Shown here: positions 38,369 through 46,291 of the stretch, in pieces | Layout of the letters: every line of letters starts with the position of its first letter | How positions within the stretch are numbered: position 1 is the stretch's first letter | From: Fidelibacterota bacterium | GTDB lineage: Bacteria > Fidelibacterota > SORT01 | Length of the DNA: 64,000 nt | NCBI GenBank assembly: GCA_022571215.1 | Contig: JACZYG010000005.1 | Location: 50,653 to 114,652 of the forward strand | Reading direction: 5' to 3' | Notes under the pieces: generated by a model | What the model was told of the DNA's origin: nothing | Seen by the model: only the letters and a program-made list of their open reading frames with translations | Databases searched by the model: none | Position numbers and translations under genes: made by a program

Positions 38369-38526
38369 TTGAAATTCCCCCAAACTTCATCTGTTTATCG
38401 GAAAAGTTTAAATCAGCTGTTCTCATTCCAAAAGTGAGATTGCCAAGTTTTTTCATACTATCTCCTGTCAAATCTTTGCTAAGATTTTCCGGCATTCGGA
38501 ACAGGAAATATATCGCTGTAACAAAG

Positions 38527-38544
38527 CAATGTCAAGGTTAATTG
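38527..38544. repeat. 18-bp direct repeat, left copy
   Basis: CAATGTCAAGGTTAATTG, identical to 39053-39070. The two copies flank the hairpin-rich block with 508 bases between them. The right copy overlaps the stop codon of the FAD/Fe-S dehydrogenase gene. Confidence 0.85.
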
Positions 38545-38664
38545 ACAGAAATAATCCCCGCTAAGTGGGATATAACGAGGCTTTTTCATAGGGCGATTCT
38601 TTTGACTTCTATTTTTAATCTCTACTCTTTTTGTGCTGTCGGGGCAAGCCCTGACCGCCACATA

Positions 38665-38768
38665 AAATGGTTCAAATATCAGACTTCTTTCGATAACCCC
38701 TGGATTAATCCAGGGGTTAATAGTATGTAACGTTATGGAAAAACCGTTTTAACGGTTTTATTCACAAA
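38665..38768. repeat. Partial copy of the 334-bp hairpin repeat
   Basis: Matches the inner part of the copies at 8555-9218: AATGGTT, AAATATCAGACTTCTTTCG, the identical 24-base palindrome (38695-38718) and AAACCGTT-TT-AACGGTTT followed by TATTCACA. The stretch between the two palindromes differs more from the 8-9 kb copies than these do from each other. Confidence 0.88.
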
Positions 38769-38923
38769 TCAACCACACCTCCGCTTTCAGCGGTTCCACC
38801 AACCAGCACTTTAATTCATCCGTGCGGAAACCCGCGTGCGAGTCAGGATTTATCCTGACCGCATATATATCGCATCTTCGATGCGAAATGTTTCCTTCTA
38901 ATAAGAGGTGTGGCATGTTATAT

Positions 38924-38972
38924 GGAGTGCATTGACTGTGTCAATGCAGCATCAACGCAGTTGATGCACTCC
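38924..38972. repeat. 49-bp nested palindrome, locus B
   Basis: Same element as 9325-9373, again just beyond a copy of the 334-bp repeat. Two bases differ: one at the joint between the halves and one in the loop of the right inner hairpin (GCA instead of ACA). The stems are unchanged. Confidence 0.9.
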
Positions 38973-39052
38973 AAAATTCTTCTGGCGTCAGGACAAGTCC
39001 TGACTTCCACGTATGCAATTAGTGATGCGGCCAAGCCCCCTAACCCGCACAA

Positions 39053-39070
39053 CAATGTCAAGGTTAATTG
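39053..39070. repeat. 18-bp direct repeat, right copy
   Basis: Identical to 38527-38544. It contains the TAA stop of the upstream dehydrogenase gene (39064-39066), so the end of that gene coincides with the border of the repeat block. Confidence 0.85.
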
Positions 39071-41913
39071 GGAGGCGAGTAACTCCTGTTGAGTAACACA
39101 ACCGGATGGATGGTCGGTATATCCGTCCCTTGTGAAATTTGCATCTGGCAGGTGCCCGTGCCTGTGAGGACAAAGTCGGGTGAATTCTTTTTTATGTCAT
39201 CAAATAACGGTTCGCCTATCTTCATTGAGAGATCGAATGTTTCCAATTTATAGCCTAAAGTGCCGGCAATGCCGCAACACGCCTTTTCTATCGGCGCGAA
39301 ATCCATACCGGGAATTTTCTTCAACAACCGGGTCACATCATATTTAGTGTTTTGCGCCCGGTGCTGGCACGGTTGGTGATATACTACTTTCATTTCGATA
39401 CGGCTCCACTCGCCGTCAAAAGCGTTTTCAGAGTCAAGAGCTCCTAAATAATCGTATAGATCAACGACAGCAGCGGCTACTTCCCTCGCCTCTTCGCTGT
39501 CTACAAGTTCAGGAAGCTCATATTTGAGAGCATAGCCGCATGAACCTGAGGAAGTGATTATCTTCATTCCCTTCCTTACAAATGGAAGCAGAAGCCCGAC
39601 ATTCTCTTTCGCGTCAGATGCGGCTGATTCCAGCTGTCCGAGCGAAAGACTTGCCGCTCCGCAGCAACGCCATTCGGGTAATCTGACCTTCACTCCGATT
39701 TTTTCAAAGAGCCGAATCGTGGATTTCAGTTCCCCCCTCGGATCGGAATAATGAGCATGGCAGCCGCCGAAATAGACAACTTCATCCCTTTTTCCTTCTT
39801 GAATTTCAGGGAATGTTTTGTTTTGCAGTGAGCCGCGCCTGAATTTCTGTATCTTCCTGTCAGGATGTATTCCTATTAACTTCGCTATAAGTTTTCTGAA
39901 TAATCCGATGCTCAAGAACAGATTCGACAGCGGACTCAGCGCCGTAGATAACTCTGACAGTTGTTTCGTCGCGCCGAGCAGCCGGTTCCGAATAGAAATA
40001 CCGTTATGCGAGACATAAAGAGCTCTCGCCCTTTGAGCTAAACCGGGTATGTCAATCTCCGTTGGGCACTCTACAAGACAGAGCTTACAATTCACGCACT
40101 CGTCTATGACACTCTTCATATCCAAACTTAGAAGAGAATCCGTATCCAATTTACCCGATAGGACGCCTCGAAGGAGATTCGCCTTTGCGCGGGCGGTAGA
40201 CGATTCGTCGTTGGTCGCGATAGAGACAGGGCAATATTGAATGCACGTTCCGCATCCGTGACAAAGTTCGGCGGTAGCGGTCCATTTTGCATCGTCTAAA
40301 AACGTATCAGTCTTCTCTCTTGCATATCCAATTCCGTATCTCAGGTTTTCGTTTACCTGCTGAGGCTTATCAGAGACTATCTTGCCCGGATTCATCAGGT
40401 TGTCCGGATCGAAGAGCTTTTTAATCTGCTCGAACAACGGGTATAACTCGGGGAAAAATTCTTTCATGTAAGGAGTTCGCGCAATGCCGTCTGCATGCTC
40501 GCCCGTCATCGTTCCGTTCATTTCCTTGACTACTTCATGCGATTTTTTCGCTATAGAGACCATCTTTTTGAGGTCGCTTTCGTTTCTCAAATCGAGCATC
40601 GGGCGAATGTGAAGGTTTCCATTGCCCGCATGACCGAATGCGGTGCCTTCCACCCCTTCGGATTTAAAGATTTCCGTAATCTTTCTCAAATATTCCCCGA
40701 CCAAAGAGTAATGCACGGTTCCGTCTTCGGCGAACGGTACAGGTTTTCTATCTCCTTTGATCTTACTCAAAATTCCTACCGCCGATTTCCGCACCGACCA
40801 GAGTCGTTCCATTTCGCCACTCTCTGTCGAATGTTTCACAGAAAATGCGGGTCTGCCGTTACCCATTACGGCTGAATCCGCCTCTTCGAGCTGAGATTTT
40901 ACCTCTTCGTCTGTCTCGCCGAAAAATTCAGCAAAAAGAACAAACCGCGCTTCCGAAGGGATTATTTCCCGCAGACGCGGATCGGCGCTTACGGAGAGCT
41001 CCACAAGCTTATCGTCTATCATATCCAGAGCCGCGGGAGAAAGTTCCATCAGCCTGTTTATGCTCTCACCGGCTTTTTCGAGATTTGCGCACGAAACAAG
41101 CGCAAATCCTTTGGACTTCGGGATTTCGGTCAGCCTGAGTTTCGCCTCGGTAACGATCCCTAAAGTCCCTTCTGAACCAATCAAAAGTTTATTGATATCT
41201 AACTTATTGTCTTGAATCAGTTCGTAAACATTATAGCCGGAAGAATTTTTATTCACGTTCGGCGCTGCCGATTCGATAAGATCAATGTTAGGCTCTATAA
41301 TTTCACGCACGCCTTTTGCGTATTTCATAAACGAACTGCCGTCCTCCACAAAATTGTCGAGCTCCAACTCCGACGTAGTCATCACCTCGCCGTCAGCCGT
41401 TACGATGGTGAGGGATTCTATCCAATCTTTCGTACTGCCGTACTTAAGAGTGTGCGGTCCGGCGGCATTCGTACCGAGCATTCCTCCGATTGAGCAGAAA
41501 TCTCCGCTTGAAGGGTCAGGAGCAAAACAGCGGTTCCTTTCCCGCAGCATTTTATTTAACTTTCCGTATACCAATCCCGGTTGAACTACTGCAACTTCTC
41601 CCTCCACACTGACTAACTTGTTCATATATTTTGTGAAGTCGAGAATTATCCCTGTTCCGAGAGCCGCGCCGGCAAGTCCCGTACCGGCACCGCGAGCCGT
41701 AATGGGAACGCCGCTGTTTGAAGAATACTTCAGAATATTGACCACATCCTCCGCATCTTTCGGAACAACTATCACCAATGGAGTAAGTTCATAGATGCAG
41801 GCCGCCGTACTATAAAGTTGACGTGAAATGTCGGTGGACAGAACATCGCCTTCAATGATCGAACGGAGGTCTTTTGCTACTTGTTCATTACTTATAAAAG
41901 AATCGGAACTCAT
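39064..41913 (-). CDS. FAD- and Fe-S-dependent D-2-hydroxyacid dehydrogenase, fused GlcD/GlcF type
   Basis: 949 residues joining two usually separate proteins. N-terminal PCMH-type FAD domain (about 45-220, TARGAGTGLAGAALGTGIIL and SSGDFCSIGGMLGTNAAGPH) and FAD-oxidase C domain with EGTAFGHAGNGNLHIRP and MTGEHADGIARTPY. Two 4Fe-4S motifs follow (CHGCGTCIQYCP and CVNCKLCLVECP), then two CCG-type cysteine-rich segments (WRCCGAASLS and KACCGIAG). E. coli YdiJ and D-lactate dehydrogenases of this build oxidise D-lactate, D-2-hydroxyglutarate or glycolate and pass electrons to the quinone pool or a cytochrome. The exact substrate is open. The start overlaps the moeA stop (ATGA). Confidence 0.92.
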   Translation of the reverse strand: MSSDSFISNEQVAKDLRSIIEGDVLSTDISRQLYSTAACIYELTPLVIVVPKDAEDVVNILKYSSNSGVPITARGAGTGLAGAALGTGIILDFTKYMNKLVSVEGEVAVVQPGLVYGKLNKMLRERNRCFAPDPSSGDFCSIGGMLGTNAAGPHTLKYGSTKDWIESLTIVTADGEVMTTSELELDNFVEDGSSFMKYAKGVREIIEPNIDLIESAAPNVNKNSSGYNVYELIQDNKLDINKLLIGSEGTLGIVTEAKLRLTEIPKSKGFALVSCANLEKAGESINRLMELSPAALDMIDDKLVELSVSADPRLREIIPSEARFVLFAEFFGETDEEVKSQLEEADSAVMGNGRPAFSVKHSTESGEMERLWSVRKSAVGILSKIKGDRKPVPFAEDGTVHYSLVGEYLRKITEIFKSEGVEGTAFGHAGNGNLHIRPMLDLRNESDLKKMVSIAKKSHEVVKEMNGTMTGEHADGIARTPYMKEFFPELYPLFEQIKKLFDPDNLMNPGKIVSDKPQQVNENLRYGIGYAREKTDTFLDDAKWTATAELCHGCGTCIQYCPVSIATNDESSTARAKANLLRGVLSGKLDTDSLLSLDMKSVIDECVNCKLCLVECPTEIDIPGLAQRARALYVSHNGISIRNRLLGATKQLSELSTALSPLSNLFLSIGLFRKLIAKLIGIHPDRKIQKFRRGSLQNKTFPEIQEGKRDEVVYFGGCHAHYSDPRGELKSTIRLFEKIGVKVRLPEWRCCGAASLSLGQLESAASDAKENVGLLLPFVRKGMKIITSSGSCGYALKYELPELVDSEEAREVAAAVVDLYDYLGALDSENAFDGEWSRIEMKVVYHQPCQHRAQNTKYDVTRLLKKIPGMDFAPIEKACCGIAGTLGYKLETFDLSMKIGEPLFDDIKKNSPDFVLTGTGTCQMQISQGTDIPTIHPVVLLNRSYSPPN

Positions 41914-43115
41914 AAGAGTGTAACGATGATCTTTTCACCTGCTTTGATTTCGGAGATTCCTCCCGGCATCTCGATATACCCGTCGGCATTGGACATGCTT
42001 GTTATAACGGATGAACCCTTGAAGACGGTTTTGGCATATCCGTCTGTAATCTTTACGGGAATGACCTGATGCGAACCCGGCTTTGATGTCACTGTTTCTG
42101 ACAGTGTCGCTTCAACCAAATTTGATGATATATTATTTTCAGTCCTCGACATCTTTCGTATCATCGGCATGAGCAAAACGCTCGCTACCGTCAGACAGGA
42201 TGTCGGATAGCCGGGCATCCCGAGCACCAACTTATCTCCCACTTTTCCGAGAAGCGTGGGTTTACCGGGCTTGACCGTTACGCCGTGGAATATTACCTCT
42301 CCCAAGTTTCTGATGGCATCGACAATAAGGTCTCTTTCACCGACACTCGAACCGCCTGTGAATGTTAAAATATCAGCGTTTGAAGAACTCAGAGCTTCCT
42401 CTATCTGTTCAACGCTGTCACGGACTATCGGAAGTCTTTCCGCAACTCCGCCCGATCTGCTGATAACCGCGGAGAGTGTGTAAGAATTTGTGTCGTATAC
42501 TTCGCCCGGTCCGAGTGATTCCCCTATCTTGGCAATCTCGTCACCGCTGACTCCGATAGCCACCACCGGTTTTTCGTAACATTCTAATTCACTTACGCCT
42601 ATTGATGCCGCCGCCCCTATATGACCGGCGTGCAGGAGCGTTCCCTTTTTCAGGACAGTATCGCCTATCTTCATATCCTCTCCCTCCAACCCAAGGCAGG
42701 AACCCGCCTCAATCGGTTTGTCAATAAGAATGCTGTCCGGTCGTTCTTCTATATCCTCAAAGGGAATTACGGCATCCGCTCCTTCGGGAATCATACCGCC
42801 GGTCGCGATCTTAAACGTTTCACCTGATGAAAGTACCGGAATATCTGTCTCTCCGGCAAATATTTCGGCTTTGATACGCAGAGAAACTTTAGACTCTTCC
42901 GAAGCGGCCGAAGTGTCAGCCGAATTGAAAGCATACCCGTCCATAGATGCGCGGGTATATCCGGGAACATTCATAGGGGAAATAAGCTCCTCGGAGATGA
43001 CCCTGCCGAGCGCTTCTCCTAACTTCAGTTTCTCTTTCCTACCGATAGGCTTTACCGCTTCCATGGCAAGTTTAAGAGCTTCCTCGAACGGCATCAATTT
43101 TCCGAAGGCTCTCAT
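41910..43115 (-). CDS. moeA: Molybdopterin molybdenumtransferase
   Basis: Inserts molybdate into adenylated molybdopterin. About 401 residues from the start chosen here (MRAFGKLMPFEEALKL). Conserved: MNVPGYTRASMDGYAF, GGMIPEGADAVIPFED, LTFTGGSSVGERDLI and VLGMPGYPTSCL. The start forms TGATG with the moaB stop; an ATG six codons upstream is possible but has no ribosome site. The following dehydrogenase overlaps by four bases. Confidence 0.95.
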   Translation of the reverse strand: MRAFGKLMPFEEALKLAMEAVKPIGRKEKLKLGEALGRVISEELISPMNVPGYTRASMDGYAFNSADTSAASEESKVSLRIKAEIFAGETDIPVLSSGETFKIATGGMIPEGADAVIPFEDIEERPDSILIDKPIEAGSCLGLEGEDMKIGDTVLKKGTLLHAGHIGAAASIGVSELECYEKPVVAIGVSGDEIAKIGESLGPGEVYDTNSYTLSAVISRSGGVAERLPIVRDSVEQIEEALSSSNADILTFTGGSSVGERDLIVDAIRNLGEVIFHGVTVKPGKPTLLGKVGDKLVLGMPGYPTSCLTVASVLLMPMIRKMSRTENNISSNLVEATLSETVTSKPGSHQVIPVKITDGYAKTVFKGSSVITSMSNADGYIEMPGGISEIKAGEKIIVTLL

Positions 43116-43621
43116 CAGCGCGTCAGCTCCCATACGAGATGACCGAGGTCGGGGAGAATCAGTTTTTCCATGCCGAGTTTTACGGCGTTCAAAGAACCCG
43201 GCAGGCAGAAAATAAGTGAATTGCCGATCACGCCCGCGATTGCTCTGCTCAGCATCGCCCGTGAACCGATCTCGTCATAACTCAAACTCCTGAACAGTTC
43301 GCCAAAGCCGTCCATAGTTTTGTCCAATAGCGGCTTCACGACAGAAATTGTGTTATCCCGTGAAGCGATACCGGTGCCGCCTGTCGTAATAATAAGATGG
43401 AATTCTTCTGAATCGGCTAACTCTTGCAGCAACTTCTTCAACCCTTCAGAATCATCACTGACAATTCGTTTATCCTTCACGTCATGTCCGGCTAATCTCA
43501 ATGCATCAGCAATAAAATTTCCCCCGTGGTCGTCTTCCTCGGTGCGGCTGTCGGATATAGTTATGACCGCGCAGATTAGAATATCAGGTCCCTTCTGTTC
43601 GTGATGTATATGAGTAGTCAT
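43115..43621 (-). CDS. moaB: MoaB/MogA-family molybdopterin adenylyltransferase
   Basis: 168-residue protein that adenylates molybdopterin before MoeA acts. Conserved: AVITISDSRTEEDDHGGNFI, IITTGGTGIASRD, YDEIGSRAMLSRAIAGV and FCLPGSLNAVKLGMEKL. The sequence is closer to the MoaB than the MogA form by eye. It is coupled to moeA. A 78-base gap with no clear signal separates it from cobO. Confidence 0.92.
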   Translation of the reverse strand: MTTHIHHEQKGPDILICAVITISDSRTEEDDHGGNFIADALRLAGHDVKDKRIVSDDSEGLKKLLQELADSEEFHLIITTGGTGIASRDNTISVVKPLLDKTMDGFGELFRSLSYDEIGSRAMLSRAIAGVIGNSLIFCLPGSLNAVKLGMEKLILPDLGHLVWELTR

Positions 43622-43699
43622 GGAATAATAATATACTAATTGTGGAACCGTCTGAGCAAGCAGTTGTTGATGCTCAAATGACCGAGAACCAATATATGC

Positions 43700-44251
43700 T
43701 TAGTAATCGAATCCTTTCTGCGCGAGAATTCCTTTCTGATACGGATGCTTGACCTCTTTCATCTCCGTTACAAGATCGCAAATTTCTATAATTTCTTTGG
43801 GCGCACCTCTTCCCGTAATGATCAGATGCAAATAGTCGGGTTTTTTCTTGAGCAGATCAAGGGCATCTTCAACACTGATTAGCCCTGTTTGGAGCGAGAC
43901 ATTCAGTTCGTCTAATATTATAAGATCGAATTTACCCGATGCGATTTTTTCCGCGCTGAATTTAATCGCCTCCGCCGCAGCCTTCTTATGGTCTTCTTCG
44001 GGCAGTTTATCGTCTACTATCTTATAAAACCCCAGACCTTTCCGGTGAAATTCGACTTTTGGACGCAGCTGTTCAAATCCTTCCATTTCGCCGTATTCCC
44101 ATGAACCTTTTATGAATTGAATTACGCATACTTTCCAACCGTAGCCGACCGCTCTTAAAATCGAGCCGAACGCCGCCGTAGATTTACCTTTACCGTCACC
44201 CGTATAACAGGTCAACAATCCTTTTCGTTTATCTCTATCGGGCGCTTTCAT
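43700..44251 (-). CDS. cobO: Cob(I)yrinic acid a,c-diamide adenosyltransferase
   Basis: CobO/BtuR-family enzyme that makes adenosylcobalamin from cob(I)alamin and ATP. 183 residues. P-loop TGDGKGKSTAAFGSILRA, VIQFIKGSWEYGE, ILDELNVSLQTGL and ITGRGAPKEI are all typical. This supplies the coenzyme for the acyl-CoA mutase at 23-25 kb. It follows nuoN by six bases, so it may be co-transcribed with the complex I genes. Other B12 genes are not in the window. Confidence 0.95.
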   Translation of the reverse strand: MKAPDRDKRKGLLTCYTGDGKGKSTAAFGSILRAVGYGWKVCVIQFIKGSWEYGEMEGFEQLRPKVEFHRKGLGFYKIVDDKLPEEDHKKAAAEAIKFSAEKIASGKFDLIILDELNVSLQTGLISVEDALDLLKKKPDYLHLIITGRGAPKEIIEICDLVTEMKEVKHPYQKGILAQKGFDY

Positions 44252-44257
44252 CTGATT

Positions 44258-45703
44258 TTAAAATATAGCGGAGACTGCCTCTCTGGCTAAAGTGATGAAA
44301 TTTCCCGGTAAGACTCCAAGGTGCAGCACCGCGTAAACGCACACTGTCAATGCCACTTTTGCCGGAAGTTCCATAGGCGAAAATTCGATTTCCTCCTCCA
44401 GAGGTTTCATGTACATATAGATGACGACCCGGAGATAATAATAAACCGAGATGAGGCTGTTGAGCACGGCGATCACTATCAGCCAAACGAATCCTTGATT
44501 TATCGCGGTGGTGAAGATATAAAATTTTCCTGTAAAACCCACCGTTAGCGGGAATCCGGCGAGAGCGAACATAAAGAGCGTCATTGCGAGCGAAATCAGG
44601 GGATGCTTCTTTGCCAGTCCGGCATAACTCTCGAAGTCAAGCCGCGTCTCATCTTTTCCCTCAAAATATTGCACGACGGCAAACGCGCCGATGTTCATGA
44701 ACAAATATCCTAATAGATAAAAGAGCATTCCCGCTGCGCCTGTTTCAGTACCGACGGTCACGCCTATCATCAGGTAACCCGCATGAGCAATCGCTGAATA
44801 CGCTAACATCCGTTTCAGATTCGACTGCTGAAGCGCAATGACATTGCCGACCGTCATCGTTACTGCCGATAAAAACCAAAAGAGGGGCATCCATTCCGCA
44901 ATATCTGCCGGGAACCCATAGAATAGGATTCGCAGCATCGCGGCAAATGCAGCTGCTTTGGTTGTTGTAGCCATGAACCCCGTGACCGGAGTAGGCGCTC
45001 CCTGGTATACATCAGGCAACCACATATGAAACGGAACGAGGGCAACCTTGAAACTAAACCCCACAAGAATTAGGGACAAACCTATCCAATGGAACGTCAT
45101 GCTTTCGGGACTTCCCATCGTTCTGATCTCGTTTAGATTTGTGGTGCCGTAAGAACCGTAAGTATATGCTATTCCGTAAAGCAAAAAACCGGAAGCAAAC
45201 GCGCCGAGCAGAAGATATTTTAGCGCCGCTTCATTGGAGAATAATCGGTCTCTGAAATAACCTACGAGGATGTAAAGAGAAATTGAAAGCAGCTCCAATC
45301 CGAGGAATATGACCAGCAGATCCAATCCGCGTACCATGAACAGCATTCCGACAGAAGCAAATAGAAGCAGGGAATAGTATTCTCCCCTGTGCCATTCTCT
45401 GCTGACCAAATATTCTTTTCCGAGGAGCACCGTCAAGCCTCCTCCAATTAGCACCACGGCAGAAATAAATTGACCGAACAGGTCGGAGCGCACCATCATG
45501 CCGAATCCTGTCGCGCCGCTGCTCTCTTGGGATAACAACAGGCTAAGCGCAACCACGAAAATGGCAAATGCGGTCCATTGTTGAACGGTTTTATTTCCTT
45601 TGAGAAATAGTTCTAAGAAGAGCAGCAGCATTGCTCCGACGGATAACACCATCTCCGGAAGCAGCAGATAGAAATCAGCGGGGACTATCTGAAAATCGAT
45701 CAT
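44258..45703 (-). CDS. nuoN: NADH-quinone oxidoreductase subunit N
   Basis: Antiporter-like proton-pumping membrane subunit of complex I, about 481 residues, some 14 helices. Conserved: LKYLLLGAFASGFLLYGIA, PFHMWLPDVYQGAPTPVTGF, LKRMLAYSAIAHAGYLMIG and AGFPLTVGFTGKFYIF. I chose the ATG at 45703 (MIDFQIVPADFYLL), four bases after the upstream stop; an ATG eleven codons earlier overlaps that gene and lacks a ribosome site. Unusually, nhaD and an unknown gene separate it from nuoM. Confidence 0.95.
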   Translation of the reverse strand: MIDFQIVPADFYLLLPEMVLSVGAMLLLFLELFLKGNKTVQQWTAFAIFVVALSLLLSQESSGATGFGMMVRSDLFGQFISAVVLIGGGLTVLLGKEYLVSREWHRGEYYSLLLFASVGMLFMVRGLDLLVIFLGLELLSISLYILVGYFRDRLFSNEAALKYLLLGAFASGFLLYGIAYTYGSYGTTNLNEIRTMGSPESMTFHWIGLSLILVGFSFKVALVPFHMWLPDVYQGAPTPVTGFMATTTKAAAFAAMLRILFYGFPADIAEWMPLFWFLSAVTMTVGNVIALQQSNLKRMLAYSAIAHAGYLMIGVTVGTETGAAGMLFYLLGYLFMNIGAFAVVQYFEGKDETRLDFESYAGLAKKHPLISLAMTLFMFALAGFPLTVGFTGKFYIFTTAINQGFVWLIVIAVLNSLISVYYYLRVVIYMYMKPLEEEIEFSPMELPAKVALTVCVYAVLHLGVLPGNFITLAREAVSAIF

Positions 45704-45707
45704 ATCT

Positions 45708-46280
45708 CTATTCGAATTCCAATTCGATATTCTCAATGCTAATCAATGGTTCCTTGTGGCATCTCTCATAAAGCTCGAGCAGAGCGTCTAAATTACCTGT
45801 TACAGTTCCCTTTGCCTTAATAATATAGTTGTGTTCCGGCGCGTATGCTTCCGCTCCCTTAGACTCGGGGTGAAATACTTCCTTCGGCGCATAATCATCG
45901 GAGACTGAAACAGATTCCGGAAGTTTTTCAAATATCCCCTTGAGCATCGTTCCATAGTTTTCGGCATAGGCTTTATATTTAAATTTGAAAGATGCGGAAG
46001 CCACCGGAAGTTTTGAGACAATTTTTAAATTGAATTTTTCTCCTTCACTGCTTATTGCATCTCCGATCAATGAGGCGGCGGTTTCATCAACTATGATGTG
46101 AGTATGGACGCCCGGCGCATCAAAGAACTCTTTGATCTTTTCGCCTAATGTTGTTCTGCTAATGTCATGTTCGTTGTTAAACAATACACTTGCGTCAGTT
46201 TTGGACCCGGCAATTATGCCTCTTATGAATCCCTTAACGAAATCTTCGTGACCTTCAATAACCAGCTCGAATTGACTCAT
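45708..46280 (-). CDS. Unknown 190-residue soluble protein inside the nuo operon
   Basis: I do not recognise this protein. It has no signal peptide and no membrane segment. It is acidic, with alternating strands and helices, and may hold two ferredoxin-like alpha/beta units (about 1-95 and 95-190, the second containing FKFKYKAYAENYGTM and NYIIKAKGTVTGNLD). A strong ribosome site (GGAGG) precedes the ATG. It lies 11 bases after nhaD and four before nuoN, so it is surely co-expressed with both. It could be an assembly or regulatory partner of NhaD or complex I; this is inference from position only. Confidence 0.85.
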   Translation of the reverse strand: MSQFELVIEGHEDFVKGFIRGIIAGSKTDASVLFNNEHDISRTTLGEKIKEFFDAPGVHTHIIVDETAASLIGDAISSEGEKFNLKIVSKLPVASASFKFKYKAYAENYGTMLKGIFEKLPESVSVSDDYAPKEVFHPESKGAEAYAPEHNYIIKAKGTVTGNLDALLELYERCHKEPLISIENIELEFE

Positions 46281-46291
46281 TTATTTACCTC

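Larger units (their letters stand above)
38369..39063. other. Gene-free 0.7 kb with hairpin repeats, upstream of porA
   Basis: No convincing gene. 38369-38526 is the porA leader, where I see no clear promoter. An 18-base direct repeat (38527-38544 and 39053-39070) brackets the block. Inside are a partial copy of the 334-bp repeat (38665-38768), CCGCT-TTC-AGCGG, GTCAGGA-TTTA-TCCTGAC, CGCATC-TTC-GATGCG, the 49-bp nested palindrome (38924-38972) and GTCAGGA-CAAG-TCCTGAC. Nearly every stretch is part of a hairpin. Confidence 0.8.

Noticed and set aside
38910..39092. Open frame of 60 residues on the plus strand covering the nested palindrome
   Set aside because: The frame is a by-product of the repeats; there is no ribosome site and it overlaps the 3' end of a real gene.
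43622..43699. TGAGCA/TGCTCA inverted repeat between moaB and cobO as terminator
   Set aside because: Six-base stem with a long loop and no T-run on the transcribed strand.
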